In this document: positions 8,298-17,622 of the stretch, piece after piece | Layout of the letters: every line of letters begins with the position of its first letter | Numbering within the stretch: position 1 is the first letter of the stretch | Assembly (NCBI GenBank): GCA_016707525.1 | Contig: JADJHP010000021.1 | Location: forward strand, 111,661-175,660 | Source of the DNA: Ignavibacteriota bacterium | GTDB lineage: Bacteria; Bacteroidota; Ignavibacteria; UBA10030; UBA6906 | Length of the DNA: 64,000 nt | Reading direction: 5' to 3' | Made by a program: the position numbers and the translations under genes | The notes under the pieces: model-generated | Databases searched by the model: none | The model's input: the letters and a program-made list of their open reading frames with translations, nothing else | What the model was told of the DNA's origin: nothing

Positions 8298-9866
8298 ATG
8301 ATCAGTAGTCCAACATCCCCACGCGTACCGCTCTTCCCGGCAGCTCTTGCCGGAAGGATCGCCGCGCATGTGCCGCCACCCGATGTGCTCGCAGTCACCG
8401 CGCTTTCTGTGGTGACCGGTGCACTCGTGGTCTTCGGAGGTGACTCCGGTGTCGGCGGGATCGGATTTGTCGGGCTCATCGCCGTCCTCGCTCTTACGCT
8501 CTACCGCCTCGAGTGGGGCGTCTATGCGTTCCTTGCCGCGGTACTGATGATCGACCAGTTCGAGGTCCCGGAGTTCAATTCCTTCACCTATACGATCCAG
8601 TACTTCAACAACATCAATGTCATTCCGTATCTGCCACGGATATCCGCCGCCGCATTCAGTCCGCTGGACCTGCATCTGGCGCTCCTGTTCGCCATCTATC
8701 TCGTCGGCCTCGTTCTCCGGACGGCCCCTGCGCCCCGGAAACCCGTGGGCTGGCCCATGGCCCTGGGGTTCCTCGCGTGGATCATGTTCGAGTTCATTGC
8801 GGGTGCCGGGCGTGGCGGCGACATGACCGCCGCGCTCTGGGAATTGCGTGGCCTGGGATATATGCTGATCAGTTACACGTTGTTTTCGCAGATCATCCGG
8901 ACCCGCGAGCAGATCCGTGCCGTCATCTGGGTCTGCATCCTCGCCCTGACGTTCAAGGGGATCGAGGGGACGATCCGCTTCGCGGGGCTCGGGTTCACCC
9001 TCGACGGACATGATGCGCTCCTCACGCACGAGGATCCGGTGTTCTTCATCACCCTCTGGGCGCTGCATGCGGGACTCGCGCTCTACGGCTGCAGCACCCC
9101 GCAGCGGACCTTCCTGCTGTTCGCGAACATCCCTCTGACGCTCGGCTTCTATGCGGCGAATCGCCGCGCCGCATTCGCGTCCCTCGGCGCCTCGCTCGCG
9201 ATCTTCCTTGCGATCATGCCACGCGAGAAGATCCTCCACATCCTGAAACGCACGGCGCCCGTGCTCCCGATCATCGTGTTGTACGTCGTTCTCTTCTGGG
9301 GCAGCACGAGCAGGATCGCTTCGCCGCTGAATCAGATCCGCTCGGGATTCGTGGATGACCAGCAGACCCTGGGCGACCGGAATTACTATTCGAACCTCTA
9401 TCGCAAGCTCGAGAACTTCAACCTCGCGTATACCGTGCGGTTCTACCCGCTGGTGGGCATCGGATTCGGGACCAAATACTATCAGCCACTGGAACTGGTG
9501 AAGATCAACTATGCGCTCCGCGACTACATGGCGCACAACAACATCCTCTGGCTCCTCGTCAAGATCGGCGGCGTGGGCTTCCTGGTGTTCTGGCTCTTCG
9601 TCGATGTCCTGGGCGTGCGTGGCGCAATGATCGCCCGGGCCACACACGATCCATACCTCAAGGCGGTCGCGGTCATGATCGTTATCGCGATCATCAACCA
9701 GCTCGTCGCCGCATACTTCGATCTCCACCTCGTCCGTTACCGCACGATGCTGTACATGGGAGCTCTGATGGGATTGCTGACGGGGCTGCACGCTCTCCTG
9801 CCCGCCGCGCCCGAAGCATCGACAACGGCCGGGCAACCTCTTCATCCTCAGGGAGGGACCACATGA
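8298..9866 (+). CDS. O-antigen polymerase/ligase-like membrane protein (Wzy candidate)
   Basis: 522 residues with about ten to twelve hydrophobic helices and a large periplasmic loop near the middle to C-terminal third (about 320-400, containing NYYSNLYRKLENFNLAYTVRF and PLVGIGFGTKY). This is the layout of the O-antigen ligase/Wzy domain family (PF04932 type), in which the loop carries the catalytic site. In a Wzz/Wzx locus it most likely polymerises repeat units in the periplasm. Ligase and polymerase cannot be told apart by sequence alone. Its stop overlaps the WecG start by four bases. Confidence 0.82.
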   Translation: MISSPTSPRVPLFPAALAGRIAAHVPPPDVLAVTALSVVTGALVVFGGDSGVGGIGFVGLIAVLALTLYRLEWGVYAFLAAVLMIDQFEVPEFNSFTYTIQYFNNINVIPYLPRISAAAFSPLDLHLALLFAIYLVGLVLRTAPAPRKPVGWPMALGFLAWIMFEFIAGAGRGGDMTAALWELRGLGYMLISYTLFSQIIRTREQIRAVIWVCILALTFKGIEGTIRFAGLGFTLDGHDALLTHEDPVFFITLWALHAGLALYGCSTPQRTFLLFANIPLTLGFYAANRRAAFASLGASLAIFLAIMPREKILHILKRTAPVLPIIVLYVVLFWGSTSRIASPLNQIRSGFVDDQQTLGDRNYYSNLYRKLENFNLAYTVRFYPLVGIGFGTKYYQPLELVKINYALRDYMAHNNILWLLVKIGGVGFLVFWLFVDVLGVRGAMIARATHDPYLKAVAVMIVIAIINQLVAAYFDLHLVRYRTMLYMGALMGLLTGLHALLPAAPEASTTAGQPLHPQGGTT

Positions 9867-10702
9867 CCACGGAAGCGACGGCACGGGCAAGTACCGGGGT
9901 CCGCATAGGGGACAATGTTCAGGCAGCGCTCACGGAAACGGAGCGCGTCTGCGTCGATGATATCTGCTTTGATAACATCGACACGCCCACAGCATTGGCC
10001 GTGGTCCGGTCCTTTCTTGACGAACCGCAACCCCGTACGCCGCGCCAGGTCAGCTTCGCCAACGTGCACAGCATCTCCATCGCACGCTATGACCATGAAC
10101 TCCGGTATGCGTTGCATAGGGCGGACCTGGTCCTCCCCGATGGCTCCGGCCTTTCCCTGGCGGGGCGCCTCAATGGCCTCCCCGTCCGCGAGAACATGAA
10201 CGGCACCGACTTCATCCCGAGGGTGCTGGACCTTCTCGCACATCAGAAGATGTCGGTCTTCCTGCTGGGCGGGCATCCCGACGTTGTGTCGGCGTGCCGC
10301 GAGATCCTGACGCAACGATATCCCGGACTCCGAATCGCCGGAGCCCACCACGGGCAGTTCGCGGGTATCGATGACCAGGCGATCCAGGAGATGATCCGGA
10401 TCGCCCGGCCCGAGGTCCTTCTCATCGCGCTGGGAAGCCCGTTGCAGGAGATCTGGATGACGCGCGTGGCACGCCAGCTTCCTGTCCGGGTGTGCTTCAC
10501 GGTGGGCGGACTCTTCGACTTTCTTTCGGGCGGCAAGATGCGCGCGCCACGATGGCTCCAGCGGCTGGGCCTGGAATGGCTCTTCCGGTTCATGATGGAC
10601 CCGCGGGCAAAATGGGAGCGTGTGTTCGTCGAGATCCCATGGTTCCTGTTCCGTATTCTCACACAACAGATCACCGTAACGCGCAGCAGCCGTCGCTGGT
10701 GA
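9863..10702 (+). CDS. WecG/TagA/CpsF family glycosyltransferase (GT26)
   Basis: 279 residues. GT26 enzymes add the second sugar to the lipid-linked carrier made by the WecA-type enzyme. Family marks: FANVHSISIARYD (the conserved N-terminal Asn region), ADLVLPDGSGLSLAGRL with the catalytic Asp region (about 90-108), GTDFIPRVL, VFLLGGHPDVV, LIALGSPLQEIWM, GGLFDFLSGGKMRAPRW and the C-terminal LGLEWLFRFMMDPR. All are intact. ATGA overlap with the polymerase gene. The acceptor is likely the product of the transferase at 1112-3067, which links the two divergent operons functionally. Confidence 0.92.
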   Translation: MTTEATARASTGVRIGDNVQAALTETERVCVDDICFDNIDTPTALAVVRSFLDEPQPRTPRQVSFANVHSISIARYDHELRYALHRADLVLPDGSGLSLAGRLNGLPVRENMNGTDFIPRVLDLLAHQKMSVFLLGGHPDVVSACREILTQRYPGLRIAGAHHGQFAGIDDQAIQEMIRIARPEVLLIALGSPLQEIWMTRVARQLPVRVCFTVGGLFDFLSGGKMRAPRWLQRLGLEWLFRFMMDPRAKWERVFVEIPWFLFRILTQQITVTRSSRRW

Positions 10703-10744
10703 ATCACACGTCCCTTGTACCAGGGCCATCCACAGGCATCGATC

Positions 10745-11575
10745 ATGCGTTCAGCACCATTTCATCGTGAACCACTCATCTCGGAGGGCGACCCCTCCGC
10801 CATCCAGGTCCTGCGCTACCGGCTCCCGGAGCCGGGCGATGCCACGCGTGCCGGCACGAACCTGCCCGGAGAGGCTATGGAACGGCAGTTCGAACTCCTG
10901 GACCGGTGGGGATGCACGCTGATCACCTTCGAGGACTTCCGCTTGTTCCGGGAGGGAGAACTGCATCTCCCGCGCAGACCGATCATCGTCACGTTCGATG
11001 GTGGCATTCAGGAGATGCACCGGCACATCCTTCCATCGCTCCGCAGCAATGGCCTGCGTGCCGTGGTCTTCGTACCAGCAGGCAACGAACCGGTCCGGCG
11101 AACCACGGGGCAGCGTACGGGTGACACCGACATTCCGTTCGATCCTGACCAGCTCGTTGCCCTGCAGAACTCCGGATGCGAGATCGGCTCGCTCACCTGT
11201 TCGAACACCTCCCTCGCATCCATGACGCCCGAAACGGTCAGGCGCGAGCTCTGCCGCTCACGGGAGATCCTGGAAAGCGTGATCGGAGCGCAGGTCCTTG
11301 CGCTTGCCTATCCCGACGGCGACGTGAGCGAGGCAGTGAAACGCATCGCACAGGACGCCGGATACATGTTCGCGGTGGGAGGACAGACACCCTATGCCGT
11401 GTTCGGGAGCGACCTGATGGAGATAAGGCGGAGGACGATCGACGCGCGCACCGGACCTCTGGGCCTGGCGTTGAGTGTGTTTGCGCCCGGCGTCAGACTC
11501 GGGACCATCGGCAGACGATCGATGGCCCGGATGAGCGACCTTCCGGAACCACCGGCCGTGAGGACGGCACTGTGA
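10745..11575 (+). CDS. Polysaccharide-deacetylase-like protein with lost metal ligands
   Basis: 276 residues with NodB-like homology layout, but the active site is broken. Motif 1 reads TFDGG (83-87) instead of TFDDG, and motif 2 reads SLTCSN (149-154) instead of SHTxSH, so one Asp and both His metal ligands are gone. The later motif ALAYPDGD corresponds to the FSYPYG region of the intact paralogue at 15487-16281. It keeps the fold-defining parts and its place in the operon, overlapping wzx by GTGA, so it may be a binding or scaffolding protein rather than junk. ATG 10745 was chosen over a TTG at 10715, which lacks a ribosome site; AGG lies at 10733-10735. Confidence 0.75.
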   Translation: MRSAPFHREPLISEGDPSAIQVLRYRLPEPGDATRAGTNLPGEAMERQFELLDRWGCTLITFEDFRLFREGELHLPRRPIIVTFDGGIQEMHRHILPSLRSNGLRAVVFVPAGNEPVRRTTGQRTGDTDIPFDPDQLVALQNSGCEIGSLTCSNTSLASMTPETVRRELCRSREILESVIGAQVLALAYPDGDVSEAVKRIAQDAGYMFAVGGQTPYAVFGSDLMEIRRRTIDARTGPLGLALSVFAPGVRLGTIGRRSMARMSDLPEPPAVRTAL

Positions 11576-13065
11576 GCAAGGACCTCGCTTCATCGGTGGC
11601 ACGGAACGCCACGGTACTCATGGCATCACAGGTGGTGACGTGGGTCTCCTCCTTCGTGCTGATGATCTTCCTCCCCCGCTACCTCGGTACGGAGGACTAT
11701 GGACGGCTCTTCCTTGCCATGTCGGTGACCATGATCGCGCAGGTGTTCGTGGACTTCGGTGGCGCGTACTTCATCGCCAAGGAGATCGCCCGCCACCGCG
11801 ACCGGGCCCCCCAGCTCATTGCCGATTCCATCGGTTTCCGGCTTGGCCTGAGCCTCCTGTCATTCACGATACTGGTCCTGTTCGCCTGGGCCGCCGGTTA
11901 TCCGTGGGAGGTCCGGGCACTCATCGGCATCCTCGCAGCCGCCAAATTCTGGGAAGGCCCCCTCGGCGTGCTCATCAGCGCGTTTCAGGGCTTCGAGGAA
12001 ATGGTCCACCGTTCATTCGTCGCGATCTCCGAACGGGTCCTTCTGACCGTGGCTGGCGTTGCAGCGCTCATCCTTGGCGCAACATCGTTCGAGATCGCCA
12101 TCATCATGGCCGTCAGCACCCTCATCGGATGCCTCGTCGGGTTCCGGCGCCTCCGCCTGTTCGTCGACAAGCTCCCGCGCATCAACTGGCGCACGATCCC
12201 CGGCCTCTTCCGCTCCGGCCTTCCGTATCTCATGATGGCGATCTTCGCCGTCATCTATTACCGCATCAACGCCGTGATGCTCTCCTTCCTTGCTCCGGAG
12301 ACGGTGGTCGGATGGTTCGGTGCGGCATTCCGGTTCTTCGATATCCTGATGTTCTTCCCGAGCATCCTCTCCATGGCGGTCTTCCCCGCCCTGTCGCGGC
12401 AAGCCGGACAGAAGGATCCGGTGGCACCCATGACCGCTAAAAGTCTCGAGATCATCCTGCTCGGGGGAGTACCGGTAGCGGTCGCCACCTACGCTTTCGC
12501 TGAGGACATCATTGCACTCCTGTTCGGACTCGCCGGGTACAGTGGTTCCGTCGTCATCCTGAAAGCGCTTGTTCCGGGACTGCTTCTGGTGTACGTGGAC
12601 TTCGTCCTGGTCACCTCCATCATTGCCATGGATCGTCAACGGACGTGGTCCATGGTGGCCCTCGCAGCGATCCCCTTCAGTGTCGGATTGAACTACATCC
12701 TGATCCCGCTCTTTCAGCGCGAGGCGGGCAATGGCGGGATCGGATCAGCTCTTGCGACGAATATCACGGAGTTCGGCATCCTGTGCTGCGCCCTTGCACT
12801 CCTGCCCCGCGGGTTCTTCCCCCGCGGCTTCTGGAAACAACCGGCAAAGACCTTCGCCGCAGGCGGCGTCATGATCGGCGCGATCTGGGCCCTTCAGGGA
12901 ACCGGTCTGCCGTGGATGCTGACCGCGATGTGCAGCATCCTCATTTTCGCAGGTGTGGTCCTGCTCACCGGCGGCATTCACGCCGACGAACGAAGGTTCA
13001 TCGTGGCCACACTGTCACCGGCAAGCGTCCGGCGTATGTTCGTCCCGCAGAGATCCGGCACGTGA
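11572..13065 (+). CDS. Wzx-type oligosaccharide flippase
   Basis: 497 residues, predicted to flip undecaprenyl-linked repeat units across the inner membrane. It has 12-14 hydrophobic helices and the Polysacc_synt/MVF layout: FLPRYLGTEDYGRLFLAMSV at the N-terminus (the typical G-x-x-D/E-YG signature), ADSIGFRLGLSLLSF, and a C-terminal half beginning near FPSILSMAVFPALSRQ. The GTG start at 11572 overlaps the stop of the deacetylase-like gene; longer in-frame extension upstream is the shadow of that gene. It overlaps the next gene by one base (TGATG). Confidence 0.88.
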   Translation: MSKDLASSVARNATVLMASQVVTWVSSFVLMIFLPRYLGTEDYGRLFLAMSVTMIAQVFVDFGGAYFIAKEIARHRDRAPQLIADSIGFRLGLSLLSFTILVLFAWAAGYPWEVRALIGILAAAKFWEGPLGVLISAFQGFEEMVHRSFVAISERVLLTVAGVAALILGATSFEIAIIMAVSTLIGCLVGFRRLRLFVDKLPRINWRTIPGLFRSGLPYLMMAIFAVIYYRINAVMLSFLAPETVVGWFGAAFRFFDILMFFPSILSMAVFPALSRQAGQKDPVAPMTAKSLEIILLGGVPVAVATYAFAEDIIALLFGLAGYSGSVVILKALVPGLLLVYVDFVLVTSIIAMDRQRTWSMVALAAIPFSVGLNYILIPLFQREAGNGGIGSALATNITEFGILCCALALLPRGFFPRGFWKQPAKTFAAGGVMIGAIWALQGTGLPWMLTAMCSILIFAGVVLLTGGIHADERRFIVATLSPASVRRMFVPQRSGT

Positions 13066-14285
13066 TGAAGATCCTGAACGTCATACCGTACGCGCCCGTC
13101 CCCGCGGTGTTCGGAGGCGCCCTGCGCGTCTACCACCTCCTCCGCTGGATGAGCGCGCACCACGACGTGCGCGTGCTCTCGTACGGCACCACCGGCGACC
13201 GCGACCGGATGGTCGCGGAGTTCGGACTCGCACCGGACGCGATCACGATGGTCCCCGACCCCTTCTGGCTTGCCGATCCATGGAAGCGTGTCGGGCAGCT
13301 CTACGCACTCCTGCGCAACACCTCGTTCACCGAGATCGCATCCCGGAACAAGGACATGCAGCGCGCACTCGATGGGCTCTTCGCACGACATCGCTTCGAC
13401 CTCGTCCAGATCGCCTACCCGGTGATGGGATACTTCACCTTCCGGACGGAGGCCATCCGCGTGCTCGATGCGGCCAATGTGGAATACGACATTCACCGGC
13501 GCTCCGCCGAGGCATCGCACTCCCTCCTGCGCCGCCTGTGGTCCGGCTATGAAGCACGGAAGCTGCGCCCTCAGGAGATCGCGATCTGCGGCGAGCAGGA
13601 CATGATCTTTCTGCCATCGCAACGCGACAAGGCGTTGCTTGACCGGGACATACCCCGGGTCCCCAAGATCGTCATCCCGAACGGGGTGGACACCCACTTC
13701 TTCACGCCGCAGGAGGGGCCCACGGAAGCCGATACCCTTGTCTTCACCGGCGCCATCAATTACTTCCCGAATGCGGATGCTGTCACCTGGTTCGTCACCG
13801 AAGTCCTTCCGCTCATTCATAAGGTGCGCCCTACCGTCCGGGTCTCCATCGTTGGGAACGCGCCCCCTGAATCGGTCCGGCGACTCGCCTCTTCGCATGT
13901 GAAGGTCACAGGCTTCGTTGACGACGTACGCCCCTCGATCCAGCGCTCCGCGGTCTACATCGTTCCCCTGCGTATCGGCGGTGGCACCCGGCTGAAGGTG
14001 CTCGAAGCATTGGCCATGCGCAAGCCGATCGTGACCACCTCGATCGGATGCGAAGGGATCGACGTCGCCGATGGCGAATCGGTCCTGATCGCGGACACGC
14101 CACAGGCATTCGCAGACGCCACGCTCCGGCTCCTTATGGACCGCCGCAAGGCCGAAGCTCTCGCCGACGCCGGACACAGGTTGGTCCGTTCCCGGTACGA
14201 TTGGACCTCGATCGGCGATACCGTGGGCACGGCCTATGAACTGCTCCTGAAGAAGCACCACGATCCGGCAGGGGTACCGGCATGA
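13065..14285 (+). CDS. Glycosyltransferase family 4
   Basis: 406 residues with two Rossmann domains (GT-B). The N-terminal part has VIPYAPVPAVFGGALRVYHL, the nucleotide-sugar/acceptor loop, and DAANVEYD. The C-terminal part has IVIPNGVDTHFF, VFTGAINYFPNADAV and GGGTRLKVLEALAMRKPIV followed by TTSIGCEG, where the donor-binding Glu of the EX7E motif sits. Donor and linkage cannot be read from sequence. It is closely related in layout to the gene at 17619-18866, suggesting an old duplication within the locus. ATG 13065 is used; a GTG directly before it is also in frame. Confidence 0.88.
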   Translation: MKILNVIPYAPVPAVFGGALRVYHLLRWMSAHHDVRVLSYGTTGDRDRMVAEFGLAPDAITMVPDPFWLADPWKRVGQLYALLRNTSFTEIASRNKDMQRALDGLFARHRFDLVQIAYPVMGYFTFRTEAIRVLDAANVEYDIHRRSAEASHSLLRRLWSGYEARKLRPQEIAICGEQDMIFLPSQRDKALLDRDIPRVPKIVIPNGVDTHFFTPQEGPTEADTLVFTGAINYFPNADAVTWFVTEVLPLIHKVRPTVRVSIVGNAPPESVRRLASSHVKVTGFVDDVRPSIQRSAVYIVPLRIGGGTRLKVLEALAMRKPIVTTSIGCEGIDVADGESVLIADTPQAFADATLRLLMDRRKAEALADAGHRLVRSRYDWTSIGDTVGTAYELLLKKHHDPAGVPA

Positions 14286-15490
14286 TCACCGCCGCACATA
14301 TCGCCATCATTCTGCTGGTGGGCCTCCCGCTCGCCTATCTCGGGCTCCTGAGCATCCTCGCATGCTTCGCACGGCCGGATGCTGCACGGAACGCCGGACG
14401 CAGGAGGCGCTTTGCTCTCATCATCCCCGCGTATAACGAAGAGAGCTGCATCGCGGAGACCGTCGGGAGCGCACTGGCGATCACCTATCCGGTGGATGCC
14501 TTTGACGTGGTCGTGGTGGCCGACAATTGCACCGACCGGACGGCGGATCGTGCGCAGGAAGCGGGGGCACGTGTCATCGTCCGGTTCTCCGACCATGAGC
14601 GAAGCAAAGGGCACGCCTTGCGGTGGGCATTCGATCGCCTGCTGGCTGAAGGATATGAAGCGTTCGCCGTGTGCGATGCGGACAGCACGATGTCCACGAA
14701 TTTTCTCCAGGTCCTGAATGACACCATGCACCGCGGTGCCGGCGCCGTCCAGTGCAGCGATCTGGTCAAGCCCGCTCCGGGCGCATGGAGCTCGGAAGCC
14801 ACGCGGGCAGGATTCCTGTTGTACAATGTCGCCCGGCCCCTCGGGCGGATGGTGCTCGGGTGTTCGGCAGGATTGCGCGGGAACGGCATGGGGTTCACTG
14901 CCGCGACGCTGAGGAGGGTCCCGTGGACGGCATTCGGACGCGCGGAGGACCTTGAATACGGATTGATACTTCTCCTGAACGGCATCGCCGTGCGCTTCGC
15001 CCCTTCCGCCTCCGTGGTCGCGACCATGCCGACCGATGCCCGCAACGCCGAGAGTCAGAGGGCGCGCTGGGAAGGCGGACGGTATCCGCTGATCCGGCGC
15101 TATGCATGGCCACTGCTCCGCGAGTCGGTGCTCCGCAGGTCATTCCGGTTGTTCGATGCCTGGACCGATCTGGTGACGCCTCCCTTCACGAACCTCATGT
15201 TGCTAGCCGGTGCCGGAGCGACAGCAGATCTCATTGCTCTGGGCATCGGCCTCACGATGAGCCCCGTGTTCGTGGCCCTGTGGCTCGTTGCCTGTGCCTG
15301 CGGGATCGCCCATGTCGTCTTCGGTTTCGCCTCGGCGGGGAAACTTGCCGAGCTCATGGCACTGATGAAGCACGTGCCCTTCTACGTCCTGTGGAAAGTG
15401 CGGCTCTACGCTCGGATCACCACCACCCGGGATCCTCAGGGATGGGTCAGGACAACCCGGGAGAGACCGACGATGGCGGAAAAGCTATGA
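14282..15490 (+). CDS. Membrane-bound family 2 glycosyltransferase
   Basis: 402 residues. One N-terminal helix anchors the GT-A domain, which has ALIIPAYNEESCIAETV, the DNCTDRTAD nucleotide motif, VCDADS (the DxD), and the EDLEYGL and QRARW motifs shared with cellulose- and hyaluronan-synthase-like enzymes. Three to four C-terminal helices follow. The QxxRW motif suggests a processive or at least membrane-facing enzyme. ATGA overlaps on both sides join it to the GT4 gene and the intact deacetylase gene. Confidence 0.87.
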   Translation: MITAAHIAIILLVGLPLAYLGLLSILACFARPDAARNAGRRRRFALIIPAYNEESCIAETVGSALAITYPVDAFDVVVVADNCTDRTADRAQEAGARVIVRFSDHERSKGHALRWAFDRLLAEGYEAFAVCDADSTMSTNFLQVLNDTMHRGAGAVQCSDLVKPAPGAWSSEATRAGFLLYNVARPLGRMVLGCSAGLRGNGMGFTAATLRRVPWTAFGRAEDLEYGLILLLNGIAVRFAPSASVVATMPTDARNAESQRARWEGGRYPLIRRYAWPLLRESVLRRSFRLFDAWTDLVTPPFTNLMLLAGAGATADLIALGIGLTMSPVFVALWLVACACGIAHVVFGFASAGKLAELMALMKHVPFYVLWKVRLYARITTTRDPQGWVRTTRERPTMAEKL

Positions 15491-16281
15491 TACTCTCCCG
15501 GGCGATCCAACCCATTGTCTACCACCGTGTCTGTCCCGATGATCGGTACACGCCATCCGAGTATGCGGTGCGCGTTTCGGATTTCAGGCGACAGATGGAG
15601 TACATGCTCGGTCACGGGTACACGCCGGTGACCCTCGATGAATTCCAGGGGAGTCTCGACGGCCGGGAGACGACAGGCGGGAAGCGTGTGCTCGTGACAT
15701 TCGACGACGGCTATCGCGACAACTATACTCATGCGTTCCCGATACTGCAGGAGCTCCACATTCCCGCGCTGATCTTCCTCGTGGCCGACTTCACCCGGAG
15801 GACGAACTGGTGGGACCAACCCCTTGGCGTCCCTGTTGCAGAACTTCTGCGTCCGGCGGAGATCAGGGAAATGGCGGCGGCCGGGGTCACATTCGGGTCA
15901 CACACGCTCTCACACGTCTCCCTCCCCGGACTCGCTCCCGATGTCCTCCGGCGGGAGCTCATGGAATCCAAAGAGAAGATCAGCAGCATCACGGGGTCGC
16001 CGGTCACTGCGTTCTCCTATCCGTATGGCCATATGAATGAGAATGTCCGGAGTTCTGTGCGTGAAGCAGGGTATGCCTGCGCATTCGCGGTGAACGGAGG
16101 CCCGTTCCTGCCCGCGACCGATCCCTGGGAGGTCCGGCGCGTGAACATCACGGCCGCCGCCGGGGGCTGGGAACTGTCATCAAAACTTTCCGGCGTGGAA
16201 CGGGCCGGACTCTGGGCATGGTGGAAAGTGCGCCGCCGTTCAGGCCGCAGTGTTCACAACGAGATACGAAGAGGATTCTAG
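15487..16281 (+). CDS. Polysaccharide deacetylase (NodB homology), intact catalytic motifs
   Basis: 264 residues. Removes acetyl groups from N-acetylated sugars of the polysaccharide. Motif 1 TFDDG (71-75) and motif 2 SHTLSH (138-143) give the catalytic Asp and the Asp-His-His metal site; FSYPYGHM and the C-terminal VRRVNI strand complete the barrel. No signal peptide is evident, so it may act on lipid-linked units in the cytoplasm, as some exopolysaccharide-locus deacetylases are thought to do. The ATG overlaps the GT2 stop. Comparison with the degenerate relative at 10745 shows what that copy has lost. Confidence 0.88.
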   Translation: MILSRAIQPIVYHRVCPDDRYTPSEYAVRVSDFRRQMEYMLGHGYTPVTLDEFQGSLDGRETTGGKRVLVTFDDGYRDNYTHAFPILQELHIPALIFLVADFTRRTNWWDQPLGVPVAELLRPAEIREMAAAGVTFGSHTLSHVSLPGLAPDVLRRELMESKEKISSITGSPVTAFSYPYGHMNENVRSSVREAGYACAFAVNGGPFLPATDPWEVRRVNITAAAGGWELSSKLSGVERAGLWAWWKVRRRSGRSVHNEIRRGF

Positions 16282-16287
16282 GAACAT

Positions 16288-17622
16288 ATGGTCACTCCGC
16301 TCCGGACAACTGACATGCCGTTCACGCGGCCATCCCCATCGGACACAACGGCGGTATGCAGCATCAGTATCGTGCGCACCGATGCCGGACTCGAAGCCCT
16401 CGAGGGCCAGTGGAACTCACTCCTTGAGGACAGTGAGGCACGGGTCTTCCAGACCTTTGAGTGGACCTCCACCTGGTGGGAGGTCATCGGCCGGTCGAGG
16501 GCGAACCGCGAACTGTACATCATCATGATCCATGCCGACGGCATGCTGGTCGGCATCGCTCCGCTCTTTCTCGAACGGGTCCCGGTCTTCGGGCTGCTCC
16601 GCTACAGAAGACTGACATTCATCGGCAGGGACACGTCGGACTATCTGGATATCCTGGCGCGCCGCGGCTGGGAATCGAAGGTGGTCGAGACTCTCGCCGC
16701 GCACCTCATCGAATGCCGCCGCACGTTCGACGTCCTCCTCCTTGAGGACATCACCGATCCATCACCCACGCATGAGCGCCTGGCCACGATACTCCTGGAG
16801 CATGGGTTTGCCGGTAACCGGTTCCTCAGCGAGTACTGTCCGCGCACGCATTTCGGCAGGTCATGGGAAGAAACGGCTGCCACGTTCCCGAAATCCCACA
16901 GGAACCGGCTCCTCCGCCGCATGCAAACCGTGACAGAGGAATCGGGCCTGGACTTCGAGCATGTCACGGATCCGGCCGAGGTCCCGGGGGCAATGGACGA
17001 GTTCATCGCCATGCATCAGGCACGATGGAACGTCCTGGGTCATCAGGGTGTGTTCGGAGATACTGCGACCGACCGCTTCCACAGGGAGGTCGCACCCCGG
17101 CTTCACCGGCGGGGGTGGCTGTATCTGGCGTTCTTCACGAGGAAGGGACAACGCCTCGTGGGCGACTACGGCCTCGTCTTCCGGGATGAATGCGCGACCT
17201 ATCTCGGAGGGTCGGCTGGCGATCCCGAACTCATGCGTCTCTCGCCCGGAAATGTCCTGCTGATGACGATCATGAAACAATGCCATTCCATGAATATCCG
17301 GATCTATGATTTCCTCCGGGGCACCGAACGCTACAAGTATAACCTCGGAGCAGTGGACGTCCCCAACTGGACCCTGCTGATGTACAGCCATCGCCGCCGG
17401 TATGCCAGCTTCCTGCACCGGGCGGGGCTTCTCAGCGAGGCCCTCGTCCGCCGCCAGTCCTATGAATGGGCTTCGTTCAAGGTGCAGACGGCGAAGCATG
17501 GGATCTTCTCGGTCGCGTGTCTGTCCTATGTGGTCGGGCGCCTGCGCACCGTGATCTCCGACGCGGTCCAGAAGATGCGGACCCCCGAGAAGACGCTGAT
17601 CATCGCGCGGGACCAGCAATGA
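16288..17622 (+). CDS. FemAB/CelD-like GNAT acyltransferase
   Basis: 444 residues, BcsL/CelD type: two GNAT-like domains, with the C-terminal Acetyltransf_6 region around FHREVAPRLHRRGWLYLAFF, GDYGLVFRDECATYLGG and RLSPGNVLLMTIMKQC, then YDFLRGTERYKYNLGA, the family's most conserved block. Members transfer acyl or aminoacyl groups and are frequent in exopolysaccharide loci. Likely modifies the repeat unit. It begins 6 nt after the deacetylase and its stop overlaps the next ATG. Confidence 0.82.
   Translation: MVTPLRTTDMPFTRPSPSDTTAVCSISIVRTDAGLEALEGQWNSLLEDSEARVFQTFEWTSTWWEVIGRSRANRELYIIMIHADGMLVGIAPLFLERVPVFGLLRYRRLTFIGRDTSDYLDILARRGWESKVVETLAAHLIECRRTFDVLLLEDITDPSPTHERLATILLEHGFAGNRFLSEYCPRTHFGRSWEETAATFPKSHRNRLLRRMQTVTEESGLDFEHVTDPAEVPGAMDEFIAMHQARWNVLGHQGVFGDTATDRFHREVAPRLHRRGWLYLAFFTRKGQRLVGDYGLVFRDECATYLGGSAGDPELMRLSPGNVLLMTIMKQCHSMNIRIYDFLRGTERYKYNLGAVDVPNWTLLMYSHRRRYASFLHRAGLLSEALVRRQSYEWASFKVQTAKHGIFSVACLSYVVGRLRTVISDAVQKMRTPEKTLIIARDQQ

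Noticed and set aside
11176..11571. Longer N-terminus for the flippase
   Set aside because: The extra residues are basic, lack membrane character and shadow the deacetylase-like gene; the GTG at 11572 fits the family start.
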